This document shows positions 42,934 through 52,686 of a DNA stretch of 64,000 nt, one piece after another (positions within the stretch are counted from its first letter, which is position 1; the number at the start of each line of letters is the position of its first letter). The notes beneath the pieces were generated by a model. It worked only from the letters and a program-made list of their open reading frames with translations. It made no database searches and was not told the DNA's origin. The stretch is from contig CP054936.1 of the NCBI GenBank assembly GCA_013364255.1, positions 6,404,353 through 6,468,352 on the forward strand, in the 5' to 3' direction. A program made the position numbers and the translations under genes. This stretch comes from Streptomyces seoulensis (GTDB lineage: Bacteria; Actinomycetota; Actinomycetes; Streptomycetales; Streptomycetaceae).

Positions 42934-43020
42934 GGGGGACTCGCGCTGCCCGCTGGGGGACTTCCGGTGGCTGCCGGGGGGCTTCCGCCGTCCGCCAGGA
43001 GGGCTCCCAGTGCCCGGCTA
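42934..43020. repeat. Degenerate 21-23-bp tandem repeat
   Basis: Four units starting GGGGGACT/GGGGGGCT/GGAGGGCT followed by C/G-rich spacer sit between the Mak-cap gene and the end of the ABC gene (42934, 42955, 42976, 42998). The last unit reaches the ABC stop codon. Confidence 0.4.
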
Positions 43021-45285
43021 GGAACCCCCGGTGTCCGCAGGAGAGTCCCCGCCGCCCCCGGGGGTCCCCGGCTCCTCCCCGTGCCAGGTGCGCCACAGCG
43101 CCGCGTACGCGCCGTCCGCCGCGACCAGTTCCTCGTGGGTGCCGAGTTCGGTCAGGCGGCCGGATTCCATCACCGCCACCCGGTCCGCGTCGTGCGCGGT
43201 GTGCAGCCGGTGGGCGACGGCGATGACCGTGCGGCCCGCCAGCACGGCGGCCAGGGCGCGTTCGGTGTGGCGGGCCGTCGCCGGATCGAGCAGCGCCGTG
43301 GCCTCGTCCAGGACGATCGTGTGCGGATCGGCCAGCACCACCCGCGCCAGCGCCAGCTGCTGCGCCCGCGAACCGTCCGTACGGCAGCCGTCCGCGCCCA
43401 GCTCGGTGTCCAGGCCGGCCGGCAGCTCCCGTACCCAGCCGTCCGCGCCCACGGCGGCCAGCGCCGCCCACACGTCGGCGTCCGAGGCCGCCGGTTCGGC
43501 GAGGCGCAGGTTGTCGCGGACCGTGCCGAGGAACACGTGGTGCTCCTGCGTGACGAGGACGACCTGACGGCGCAGCCGCTCCGGCGCCAGGTCCGCGATC
43601 GGCGCCCCGCCCACCGTCACCGAGCCCGCGGTCGGCGAGTCCACGCCCGCCAGCAGCCGGCTCAGCGTGGTCTTGCCCGCGCCGGACGGCCCCACCACGG
43701 CCAGCCGCTCCCCGGGCCGCACCGTCAGATCGACCCCGGACAGCACCTCGCCGCCGCGCTCGTAGGCGTAGCACGCCCCGGCCACGTCGATCCGGTCGTC
43801 CGCCGGAACGGGCGAGCCGGCCGCGTCGGCGGCGGTACGCGGCGCCCGCGCCACGCCCTCCACGCGGGCGAAGGAGGCCCCGCTGTTCTGGAGCTGCTCC
43901 ACGCACATCAGCACCTGGTCCAGCGGCTCGGTGAACTGCCGCAGGTACAGCGCGGCGGCCACCACCGCGCCCAGGGACATCGCACCCCGCGCGTGCAGAT
44001 ACCCGCCGAGCAGCAGCACCCCGGCCACCGGAAGGGTGTACGACACCTCCACCGCCGGGAAGAACACGGTGCGCAGGAACAGGGTGTACAGACGGGTGCG
44101 GCGGGCCTGCGCCAGCGCCTCCCGGCTCGCCTCGACCCGCCGGCCGGCCAGCCCGAACGCCTCCACCGTGCGGGCCCCGGCCGCCGTCGCCGCCAGGACC
44201 TCCGCGACCTCGGAGGTGGCCGCGCCCTCGGCGAGGTAGCCGGGCCTGGCCCGGCGCAGGTACCAGCGCAGCGCCAGCCAGATCGGCGTCAGCGTCAGCA
44301 CGCCGACCGCGCCCAGCAGCGGATCGATCAGGAACACCGCGACCAGCACCGCGAGTGCCTGCATGGCGCACACCAGCAGTTCGGGCCCCGCGTCGCGCAG
44401 GGTGGTGCCGACGGCGGCCACGTCGGCGGTGCCGCGGGTGGCCAGATCGCCGGTGCCGGCCCGCTCCACGACCGCCGCGGGCAGCGCCAGCGCCCGGTCC
44501 ACGAAGCCCTCGCGCACCCGCGCCAGCGTGCGTTCGCCGAACCGGTGCCCCAGGTAGCGGGCCCAGCGCGCCAGCAGCAGCTGCGCCAGCGCGCACACCA
44601 GGATGGCGAGCGCCATCCGGTCCACGCCGCCGACGCCGCCGCCCGACCGGACGTGGTCGACGATCCGGCCCAGCAGCCACGGCCCGGCCAGGGCCGCCCC
44701 GGCGGCCAGCACGTTCAGCAGCAGGACGGCGGTGAAGGCCCGCCCGTCCGCCCGGACCAGCCGCGCCGCGGCCCGCCGCACCTCCCCGGGCCCGGCCACC
44801 GGCAACCGCCCCTGCCACGAACGCCCTTCCTCCACCGCCGACCGTCCCCCGGCGGGTCCGCCGCCCGGCGGCTGCCTCTCGGTAGGTTCGCCGGCCGGCG
44901 GTCGTCCCCCGGTGGGTCCGCCACCCGGTGGCTGATCCTCGGTGGGTCCGCCGGTCGGCGGCCGCCCCTCCGCAGGGTCGCTGCGCGGCGGCTGCCTCTC
45001 GGTGGGTTCGCTGGCCGGCGGCTGCCCGTCGGCGGGCCTGCCGCCCGGCGGTCGTCCCTCGGTGGGTCCGCTGCCAGGCGGCTGCCTTTCGGCGGATTCG
45101 CCGGTCGGCGGCCGTTCCTCCGCAGGGTCGCTGCCCGGCAGCCGTTCCCTCCCGGGGGCGTCGGTCGGCAACCGTTCCTCGACGGCTCCGGTGACGGGCG
45201 GTCGTTCCTCGACGGGGCCGCCGACGGGCGGCCGTTCCTTCGTGGGCCCGTCAGCCGGAGGCAGTCCCTGCGCCCCGGCCGTCAT
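43018..45285 (-). CDS. ABC exporter half-transporter with decapeptide-repeat N-terminus (degenerate signature)
   Basis: 755 aa. Residues 16-145 are 13 tandem decapeptides of ERPPxGGPTx type, predicted disordered and cytoplasmic. Then a six-helix type-IV exporter domain (about 170-470) and an ATPase domain with canonical Walker A VVGPSGAGKTTLSRL, Walker B TIVLDEATALLD and H-loop VIAVAHRLHTA, but the LSGGQ signature is replaced by TDGSRAQQL. Its partner is the upstream gene (45282-47021), whose signature is intact and whose Walker A is lost, so the pair should make one working ATP site. ATGA overlap with that gene fixes the start. Last gene of a four-gene ABC operon. Substrate unknown. Confidence 0.9.
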   Translation of the reverse strand: MTAGAQGLPPADGPTKERPPVGGPVEERPPVTGAVEERLPTDAPGRERLPGSDPAEERPPTGESAERQPPGSGPTEGRPPGGRPADGQPPASEPTERQPPRSDPAEGRPPTGGPTEDQPPGGGPTGGRPPAGEPTERQPPGGGPAGGRSAVEEGRSWQGRLPVAGPGEVRRAAARLVRADGRAFTAVLLLNVLAAGAALAGPWLLGRIVDHVRSGGGVGGVDRMALAILVCALAQLLLARWARYLGHRFGERTLARVREGFVDRALALPAAVVERAGTGDLATRGTADVAAVGTTLRDAGPELLVCAMQALAVLVAVFLIDPLLGAVGVLTLTPIWLALRWYLRRARPGYLAEGAATSEVAEVLAATAAGARTVEAFGLAGRRVEASREALAQARRTRLYTLFLRTVFFPAVEVSYTLPVAGVLLLGGYLHARGAMSLGAVVAAALYLRQFTEPLDQVLMCVEQLQNSGASFARVEGVARAPRTAADAAGSPVPADDRIDVAGACYAYERGGEVLSGVDLTVRPGERLAVVGPSGAGKTTLSRLLAGVDSPTAGSVTVGGAPIADLAPERLRRQVVLVTQEHHVFLGTVRDNLRLAEPAASDADVWAALAAVGADGWVRELPAGLDTELGADGCRTDGSRAQQLALARVVLADPHTIVLDEATALLDPATARHTERALAAVLAGRTVIAVAHRLHTAHDADRVAVMESGRLTELGTHEELVAADGAYAALWRTWHGEEPGTPGGGGDSPADTGGS
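44851..45240 (-). repeat. 13 x 30-bp coding repeats in the ABC exporter gene
   Basis: Codons 16-145 form 13 in-frame units of exactly 30 bp, each encoding a decapeptide such as ERQPPGGGPA, EGRPPTGGPT or EERPPVTGAV. The Pro-Pro pair and flanking charged residue are kept best. No unit has an insertion or frameshift, which suggests selection on the protein or recent expansion. Confidence 0.85.
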
Positions 45286-47021
45286 CGGACCGTCTCCGCC
45301 GTGCTCGGTGGGGTCGGTCGGCTCGGTGTTCCGGTGTCCCGGGCCACCAGGTTCCGGTAGTCGGGCTCGTTCGCCAGCAGTTCGCGGTGGCGGCCGCTCG
45401 CCGCGACCTTGCCGTCGACCAGGTGCAGCACGAGGTCGGCGTGGTCCAGCACCAGCGGCGAGGTGGTGGTCACCAGCGTCGTGCGCCCCGCCCGGGCCGC
45501 GCGCAGCCGGCCGGCCACCGCCGCCTCGGTGTGCGCGTCCAGCGCCGACGTCGGCTCCACCGCGAGCAGCACCTCAGGATCGGCCAGCAACGCCCGCGCC
45601 AGCCGCACCCGCTGCCGCTGTCCGCCGGACAGGCTGCGCCCCTGCGCCGCCACCGGCGAGTCGAGCCCGTCCGGCAGCCCCCGTACGACGTCCTCGGCGA
45701 CGGCCGCGCGCAGCGCGCGTACGAGGTCCGCCGCCGGGCGCTCGGCGCGCCCGGACAGCAGCTCGCGCAGGGCGCCGGCGAACAGATCGGCCTCGTGGTC
45801 GGCGACCAGGATCCGCTCGCGCACCTCGCGCAGCCGGATCTCGGACAGCCGCCGCCCGCCCCAGGTGACGGCGGACGGCTCGTAGCGGCCCAGCCGGTCC
45901 ACGACCGCCGCCGCCTCGGCCGGGCGGGCGCACACCAGCGCCGTCAGCCGCCCCGGCGGCACCCGGACGCCGGAGTCCGGATCGTGCAGCACGCACGGTT
46001 CGGCCGGCGCGTCGAGGACGCCGGGATCCGCCTCCGGCTCCACCCGCAGCAGCCGGACGACCCGGCGGGCCGCCACCACGCCGCGGCTGAGGTCGTAGCC
46101 CATCTCCACCAGGAAGGCCACCGGGCCGACGAGGACCGCGGTCCAGCCGTACACCGACACCAGCTCGCCCACGGTCAGCTCGCCCCGGGCGGCCGAGCGG
46201 GCGGCGAGCCAGGTCACCACCGCGAGGAACAGCGTCGGCAGCCCCACCCCGAGCGCCTGCATCCAGCTGGTGACCGCGCCGACCCGGTAGCCCTGGGCGC
46301 GCAGCCGCCCCGAATCCCGGCGGAAGGCGTCCGCGAACAGCTCCTTGCCGCCCAAGCCGCCCAGGACCCGCAGCCCGCCCGCGAGGTCGCCGATCCGCGC
46401 GGTCAGCAGACCCTGCTGCTCGCGGTACTCGCCCTCGGCGCCCTGGAGCCGCCGCATCAGCGGCCCGACCAGCACGGCGATCACCGGCATCCCCAGCACC
46501 ACCACCGCCGCCAGCGCCGGCGAGACGGACATCAGCAGGACGGCCACCACCGCGTACACCACGGCCGAGCCGACGCCCGGACCGATGACGGTGAGCGCCC
46601 TGCTGATGGTCTGCACGTCGCCCACCCCGATCGTGACGACCTCCCCGGCGCCCACCCGGCGCGGCAGCGCGGCGCCGAGCCGCACCACGTGGTCGACGAC
46701 CACCTTGACGGTGCGGAAGTTGGCGTCCATCCGCAGCCGGGTCATCGTGCGGTGCCGCATGATGCTCACCCAGGCGTTGACCGCGCCGACCGCGACCAGC
46801 GCGGCCGTCCAGCCGGCCAGCGCCGTCGGGTCGCCCGGCTGGAGCCCGTCGTCCACCGCCCGCGACAGCAGGTACGGGGTCACCGCCAGCAGCACCATCC
46901 ATCCGCTGGCCAGCACCGCGCCGGCCACCGAGCGGCCCGGCTGGCGCAGCACCAGCCACCACAGGTAGTGCCAGCCGCCCCGCCGGTCCGGCGTCCCCGG
47001 GTCCTCGTACGGGTCGATCAC
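45282..47021 (-). CDS. ABC exporter half-transporter (degenerate nucleotide site)
   Basis: 579 aa. Transmembrane exporter domain (about 20-310) and an ATPase domain in which Walker A is lost (LTALVCARPAEAAAVV, no GxxGxGKS/T), the Walker B Asp is Val (VLLAVEPTSALD, Glu kept) and the H-loop His is missing (TTTSPLVL), while the signature LSGGQRQRVRLARA is perfect. It must work as a heterodimer with the 43018-45285 protein, giving that partner's Walker A the intact signature. GTG start with GGGGGAAG just upstream. 31 nt separate it from the gene at 47053. Confidence 0.9.
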   Translation of the reverse strand: MIDPYEDPGTPDRRGGWHYLWWLVLRQPGRSVAGAVLASGWMVLLAVTPYLLSRAVDDGLQPGDPTALAGWTAALVAVGAVNAWVSIMRHRTMTRLRMDANFRTVKVVVDHVVRLGAALPRRVGAGEVVTIGVGDVQTISRALTVIGPGVGSAVVYAVVAVLLMSVSPALAAVVVLGMPVIAVLVGPLMRRLQGAEGEYREQQGLLTARIGDLAGGLRVLGGLGGKELFADAFRRDSGRLRAQGYRVGAVTSWMQALGVGLPTLFLAVVTWLAARSAARGELTVGELVSVYGWTAVLVGPVAFLVEMGYDLSRGVVAARRVVRLLRVEPEADPGVLDAPAEPCVLHDPDSGVRVPPGRLTALVCARPAEAAAVVDRLGRYEPSAVTWGGRRLSEIRLREVRERILVADHEADLFAGALRELLSGRAERPAADLVRALRAAVAEDVVRGLPDGLDSPVAAQGRSLSGGQRQRVRLARALLADPEVLLAVEPTSALDAHTEAAVAGRLRAARAGRTTLVTTTSPLVLDHADLVLHLVDGKVAASGRHRELLANEPDYRNLVARDTGTPSRPTPPSTAETVR

Positions 47022-47052
47022 GCTTCCCCCGATCGTCGTTCTCGGTCGAGCC

Positions 47053-48912
47053 TCAGGCGAGACTGTCGCGCCAGGCCCGGTGCAGATCCGCGAACCGGCC
47101 CGTGCCGGCGATCAGTTCGGCCGGGCGGCCGTCCTCCACGATCCGGCCCCGCTCCATCACCAGCACCCGGTCGGCGATCTCCACGGTGGACAGCCGGTGG
47201 GCGATCACCACCGCCGTACGGCCGTGCAGCACCGTGGCCATCGCCCGCTGCACGGCCTGCTCGCCCGGGACGTCCAGCGAGCTGGTCGCCTCGTCCAGGA
47301 TCAGCACGGCCGGATCGGCGAGCAACGCCCGCGCGAACGCCACCAGTTGGCGCTGTCCGGCCGAGATGCGGCCGCCGCGCTTGCGGACGTCGGTGTCGTA
47401 GCCGTCGGGCAGGGCGCTGATGAAGTCGTGGGCGCCGATCGCCTTCGCGGCCGCCTCGATCTGAGCGCGACCCGCGTCCGGGCGGCCGAGGGCGATGTTG
47501 TCGGCGACCGTGCCGGAGAACAAGAACGCCTCCTGGGTCACCATCACCACCCCGCGCCGCAGCTCGGGCACGGCCAGGTCGCGCAGGTCCACCCCGTCCA
47601 GCAGCACCCGCCCGGCCGAGGGGTCGTAGAAGCGGGCCAGCAGCTTGGCCAGGGTGGACTTGCCGGCGCCGGTGGAGCCGACCACCGCGACGGTCTGCCC
47701 GGCCGCGATGGTCAGGTCGAAGCGGGGCAGCACCTCGCCGCCGGTGCGGTAGCCGAAGCCGACCGACTCGAACACCACCTCGCGGCCCGGCAGTTCGGAG
47801 GCGGGCGGCGGCAGCTGCCGGGGCGCCGACGGCTCCGGGACCGACGGCGTCTGCGCGAGCAGGCCGGCGATCTTCTCCAGCGACGCGGCCGCCGACTGGT
47901 AGGAGTTGAGGAACATGCCCAGGCGGTCGATCGGGTCGTACAGCCGGCGCAGGTACAGCACCGCCGCCGCCAGCACGCCCAGCTCCAGCGAGCCGTCCGT
48001 CACCCGGTAGGCGCCCCACAGCACCATCGCCGCGACCGCCGTGTTGGCCACCAGCCGGGAACCGACCACATAGCGGGCCATCTCCAGCAGCGCGTCGCCG
48101 TTGGCGCGTTCGTGCCGGCGGTTGAGGGCGGCGAAGTCGGCGTCGTTGGCGGCCTCGCGGCGGAAGGCCCGCACCGGCCGGATGCCGTTCATCGTCTCCA
48201 CGAACTTCACGATCAGCGCCGCGATCGCCGTGGACCGCTCCGCGTACGCCCGCCCGGCGCGCCCCTGGTAGCCGCGCACCAGCAGGTACAGCGGCACGAA
48301 GGAGGCCACCGCGACCGCGCCGATGCCCAGGTCCAGCCAGAGCAGCATCGCCGAGATGTAGACGAACGACAGGACGACCGTGATCAGCTCCTGGAGCCCC
48401 TCGCTGAGCAGTTCCCGCAGCGACTCGACGTCCGTGGTCGAACGGGAGATGAGCCGGCCGGAGGTGTAGCGCTCGTGGAAGTCGACGCTGAGCGCCTGGC
48501 CGTGCCGGAAGATCCGGCCGCGCAGGTCCAGCAGCACGTCCTGGTTGACCCGGGCCGCGCCCACGACGAACGCCCACTGGAGCACGCCGGAGGCCAGCGC
48601 GCACACCAGGTAGCCGACCGCCACCGCGACCAGCGGCCCGTGGTCGTGCCCGCGCAGCGCCGGTACGGCGGTGTCGATCGCGTACGCCACCAGCAGGGGG
48701 CCCGCCTGCGCCGCCGCCTGCTGGAGCAGCAGCAGGAGGGTGGTCCCGGCGACCCGGGCCCTCATGGGGGCGAGCAGCGAGCGCAGCAGCGCGGCCGTGG
48801 CGCCCGGGGGCGTGGGCAGGACGTCCCGGTCGAAGGGGTCGCCGGCGTCCTTCGGGCGCGGCGGGTCCGCCTCGTCCTCGGCGGCGGGGACGGGCGTGGT
48901 GGAGGCCGTCAT
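47053..48912 (-). CDS. ABC exporter half-transporter (consensus site partner)
   Basis: 619 aa. Exporter transmembrane domain (about 45-340) and ATPase domain with Walker A VVGSTGAGKSTLAKLL, Walker B AVLILDEATSSLD, H-loop VIAHRLSTV, and a slightly divergent signature RISAGQRQLV. Start ATG overlaps the stop of the 48909 gene (ATGA). It pairs naturally with that protein, which has a perfect LSGGQ but an altered catalytic residue. Second gene of the four-gene leftward operon. Substrate unknown; multidrug, lipid or peptide export are all possible. Confidence 0.92.
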   Translation of the reverse strand: MTASTTPVPAAEDEADPPRPKDAGDPFDRDVLPTPPGATAALLRSLLAPMRARVAGTTLLLLLQQAAAQAGPLLVAYAIDTAVPALRGHDHGPLVAVAVGYLVCALASGVLQWAFVVGAARVNQDVLLDLRGRIFRHGQALSVDFHERYTSGRLISRSTTDVESLRELLSEGLQELITVVLSFVYISAMLLWLDLGIGAVAVASFVPLYLLVRGYQGRAGRAYAERSTAIAALIVKFVETMNGIRPVRAFRREAANDADFAALNRRHERANGDALLEMARYVVGSRLVANTAVAAMVLWGAYRVTDGSLELGVLAAAVLYLRRLYDPIDRLGMFLNSYQSAAASLEKIAGLLAQTPSVPEPSAPRQLPPPASELPGREVVFESVGFGYRTGGEVLPRFDLTIAAGQTVAVVGSTGAGKSTLAKLLARFYDPSAGRVLLDGVDLRDLAVPELRRGVVMVTQEAFLFSGTVADNIALGRPDAGRAQIEAAAKAIGAHDFISALPDGYDTDVRKRGGRISAGQRQLVAFARALLADPAVLILDEATSSLDVPGEQAVQRAMATVLHGRTAVVIAHRLSTVEIADRVLVMERGRIVEDGRPAELIAGTGRFADLHRAWRDSLA

Positions 48913-50822
48913 CGGTCCTGGTCCCCCTCGTTCGGCTCGCTCTGTTCGTGCTCGCGCTCGTGCTCGTACGGCTCGCACGGCTCGTGCGACGCCGCGGCGC
49001 CCGCCATCAGGTGGGCGTACTCGGCGTGGCCGCGCAGCAGTTCCTGGTGGGTGCCCACCGCGGTGATCCGGCCGCCGGACAGCAGCGCGACCCGGTCGGC
49101 GAGCAGCACCGTGGAGGGACGGTGCGCCACGATCAGGGCGGTGGTGTCGACGAGGACGCGGCGCAGCGCGGCCTCCACGGCGGCCTCCGTGTGCACGTCC
49201 AGGGCGGACAGCGGGTCGTCCAGGACGAGGAAGCGGGGGCGGCCGACGACCGCCCGGGCCAGGGCCAGGCGCTGGCGCTGGCCGCCGGACAGGCTCAGGC
49301 CCTGCTCGCCGACCTGGGTGTCGACGCCCTCGGGCAGCGCGTGCGCGAACTCGGCCTGGGCGACGGCGAGCGCGCGGTCCAGGTCGGCCGCGCCCGCGGT
49401 GGCGGCGGCGCCCATCAGGACGTTCTCGCCGACGCTCGCGGAGAACAGGGTGGGTTCCTCGAAGGCCACCGCGACCAGGGAGCGCAGGCGGTCGCGGTCC
49501 ATGGCGGTGATGTCCTCGCCGTCGAGGGTGATGCGGCCGGAGGTGATCTCGTGCAGCCGCGGGACGAGCGCGGTGAGGGTGGTCTTGCCGCTGCCGGTCG
49601 CGCCGACGAGGGCGACGGACTCGCCCGGCCGGATGTGCAGGTCGACTCCGTCGAGCAGGAGCGGGGAGTCCTCGGGGGCGTCGGGGTAGCGGAAGCGGAC
49701 CTCCTCGAACCGCAGCCCCGCGACGCGTCCGGAGCGGGCGCCGGCGTCCGGCTCGGCGGAGCGGGGCGCCGTCGCGGTCTCCGGTTCCGCGTCCATCACC
49801 TCGAAGTACCGTTCCGTCGCCGTCGCCGCCTCCTGACTCATCGCCAGCAGGAAGCCGATCGACTCCACCGGCCAGCGCAGCGCGAGCGCCGTGGACAGGA
49901 AGGCGACCAGCGTGCCCGCCGACAGCGCGTCGTCGGCCACCTGCACCGCGCCCACCACCAGCGTCGCCCCGATGGCCACTTCGGGCAGCGCCATGATGAC
50001 CGCCCAGATCGTCGCCAGCAGCCGCGCCTTGCGCAGCTCGGTGCCGCGCAGCGTGCCCGCCAGCTCGCGGAACGCCCGCGCCTGGCTGCGGTGCCGGCCG
50101 AACCCCTTGACGACGCGGATGCCGAGCACGCTCTCCTCGACCACCGTCGTCAGATCGCCGACCTGGTCCTGCGCGAGCCGCGCCACCCGCGCGTACCGCT
50201 TCTCGAAGAGCGCGCTCAGCGCGATCAGCGGCAGCGCCGGCGCCAGCATCACCAGCCCCAGCGCCCAGTCCTGGACCAGCATGATGGCCACGCCCACCAG
50301 GATGGTCACGCCGTTGACCAGGAGGAAGGTCAGCGGGAAGGCGAGGAACATGCGCAGCAGCATCAGGTCGGTGGTGCCCCGCGAGAGCAACTGGCCCGAG
50401 GCCCACCGGTCGTGGAAGGCGACCGGGAGACGCTGGAGGTGCCGGTACAGGGCCGCCCGCATGTCCGCCTCGACCCGTGACAGCGGCCGCGCCACCAGCC
50501 ACCGCCGCAGCCCGAACAGCACCGCCTCGACCAGGCCGAGCAGCAGCACGTACAGCGCGCCGAGCCACACGCCGCCGGTGTCCCGGTCCGCCACCGGCCC
50601 GTCCACCAGCCACTTCAGCACCAGCGGGATCACCAGCCCCACACAGGAGGCGACGATCGCGACGGCCGCGGCGGCGGACAGCCGGGCGCGCACCGGCCGG
50701 ACGAACGGCCACAGGCGCAGCAGCGCGCGCACGGCGGACCGTTCGGCCGGGCCGGCGCCCTCGGGGCCTGTCCGGGCGCCTTCTTCGGTGGTCTCCTCGG
50801 CGGGAGCGGGTGTCGTGGACAT
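48909..50822 (-). CDS. ABC exporter half-transporter (catalytic Glu replaced by Asp)
   Basis: 637 aa. Exporter domain (about 35-345) and ATPase domain with Walker A LVGATGSGKTTLTAL, signature LSGGQRQRLALARAV and H-loop LIVAHRPSTVL, but Walker B reads RFLVLDDPLSALD: the catalytic Glu is Asp, typical of the weak-site subunit of heterodimeric exporters. The tail is His/Glu-rich (YEHEREHEQSE). ATG at 50822 without a purine ribosome site; TACGCT 8 nt upstream would suit a leaderless start. First gene of the operon; divergent from the ABC/two-component module at 51031. Confidence 0.92.
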   Translation of the reverse strand: MSTTPAPAEETTEEGARTGPEGAGPAERSAVRALLRLWPFVRPVRARLSAAAAVAIVASCVGLVIPLVLKWLVDGPVADRDTGGVWLGALYVLLLGLVEAVLFGLRRWLVARPLSRVEADMRAALYRHLQRLPVAFHDRWASGQLLSRGTTDLMLLRMFLAFPLTFLLVNGVTILVGVAIMLVQDWALGLVMLAPALPLIALSALFEKRYARVARLAQDQVGDLTTVVEESVLGIRVVKGFGRHRSQARAFRELAGTLRGTELRKARLLATIWAVIMALPEVAIGATLVVGAVQVADDALSAGTLVAFLSTALALRWPVESIGFLLAMSQEAATATERYFEVMDAEPETATAPRSAEPDAGARSGRVAGLRFEEVRFRYPDAPEDSPLLLDGVDLHIRPGESVALVGATGSGKTTLTALVPRLHEITSGRITLDGEDITAMDRDRLRSLVAVAFEEPTLFSASVGENVLMGAAATAGAADLDRALAVAQAEFAHALPEGVDTQVGEQGLSLSGGQRQRLALARAVVGRPRFLVLDDPLSALDVHTEAAVEAALRRVLVDTTALIVAHRPSTVLLADRVALLSGGRITAVGTHQELLRGHAEYAHLMAGAAASHEPCEPYEHEREHEQSEPNEGDQDR

Positions 50823-50952
50823 CAGGAGCGAGCGTACGGATCGGCACTGACATCGCCCACCGAGTTTTGGCCGGACCCCGCTCCGCCCCTGGTCCTGCGA
50901 CCTGCGTGTACGGCCGTGTGGGTGAGGGCGCGGGCCGCCGGGTCGTAGCGCG

Positions 50953-50974
50953 GCATCAACCGATCGGCTGATGC
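50953..50974. promoter_or_regulatory. Near-perfect 22-bp palindrome before the ABC/two-component operon
   Basis: GCATCA-A-CCGATCGG-C-TGATGC is symmetric except for one opposed pair (A/C). It lies 57 nt before the ATPase start at 51031, in the gap between two divergent ABC operons. The LuxR-type regulator encoded at 53945-54586 is a natural candidate to bind it. Confidence 0.6.
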
Positions 50975-51030
50975 GCCTTCGAGCGCGTCGGGCGATGCGC
51001 GGGCGGGCCGCGCGCCGGGATTCTGAAGCC

Positions 51031-51929
<899 letters not shown>

Positions 51930-51933
<4 letters not shown>

Positions 51934-52679
51934 GTACCCCGGTCCTCGACAGCGCCGTGCTGCGCACCGAGATCCGCCTCTTCGGCCGCGAGCCGGGAGC
52001 GATCTTCTGGATCCTGCTCTTCCCCACCCTGCTGCTGGTGATCCTCGGCTCCATCCCGTCCTTCCGGCAGAGCGACGACTCGCTCGGCGGCCTCCGGCTG
52101 GTCGACACCTATGTGCCGGTCGCGGTGCTGCTCGGCCTGATCCTCGGCGGCCTCCAGGGCATGCCGCAGGTCCTCACCGGCTACCGCGAGCGGGGCATCC
52201 TGCGCCGGATGTCCACCACCCCGGTGCGGCCGCTGACCCTGCTCACCGCCCACATGGTGGTCTTCGCGGGCGCGGCGCTGGCCTCCGCGGTGCTCGCCCT
52301 GCTCGTCGGCCGGCTCGCCTTCGGCGTCCGCCTGCCCGAGCAGCCCTTCGGGTACGCCGCCGCCCTGCTGCTGGCGGTGCTGGTCGCCCTCGCGCTGGGT
52401 TCGGTGATCTCCGCCGTCTCGCGCACCACGAAGATCGCGGGCGCGGTCGGCAGCGCGGTGCTCTTCCCGATGATGTTCTGCGCCGGACTGTGGGTGCCGG
52501 TGCAGGCCATGCCGCACGTCCTCGCCCGGATCGTCGGCTACACGCCCTTCGGCGCCGCCGCCCAGGCCCTGAACCAGGCCGTCGGCGGGCACTGGCCGGG
52601 CTGGACCCACCTCGGGGTGCTCGCCCTCTGGTCGGTGCTGCTGACCGCCGGGGCGGCGCGCTGGTTCCGCTGGGAGTGA
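51930..52679 (+). CDS. ABC-2 type permease
   Basis: 249 aa. Six transmembrane helices of the ABC-2 family (FWILLFPTLLLVILGSIPSF, VDTYVPVAVLLGLILGGLQG, FAGAALASAVLALLVG, AAALLLAVLVALALGSVIS, AVGSAVLFPMMFCAGLWVPV, LGVLALWSVLLTAGAA) with the conserved RERGILRRMSTTPVRP cytoplasmic loop. Coupled to the ATPase by a 4-nt overlap and followed 7 nt later by the kinase gene. Confidence 0.92.
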
Positions 52680-52686
52680 GCGGGCC

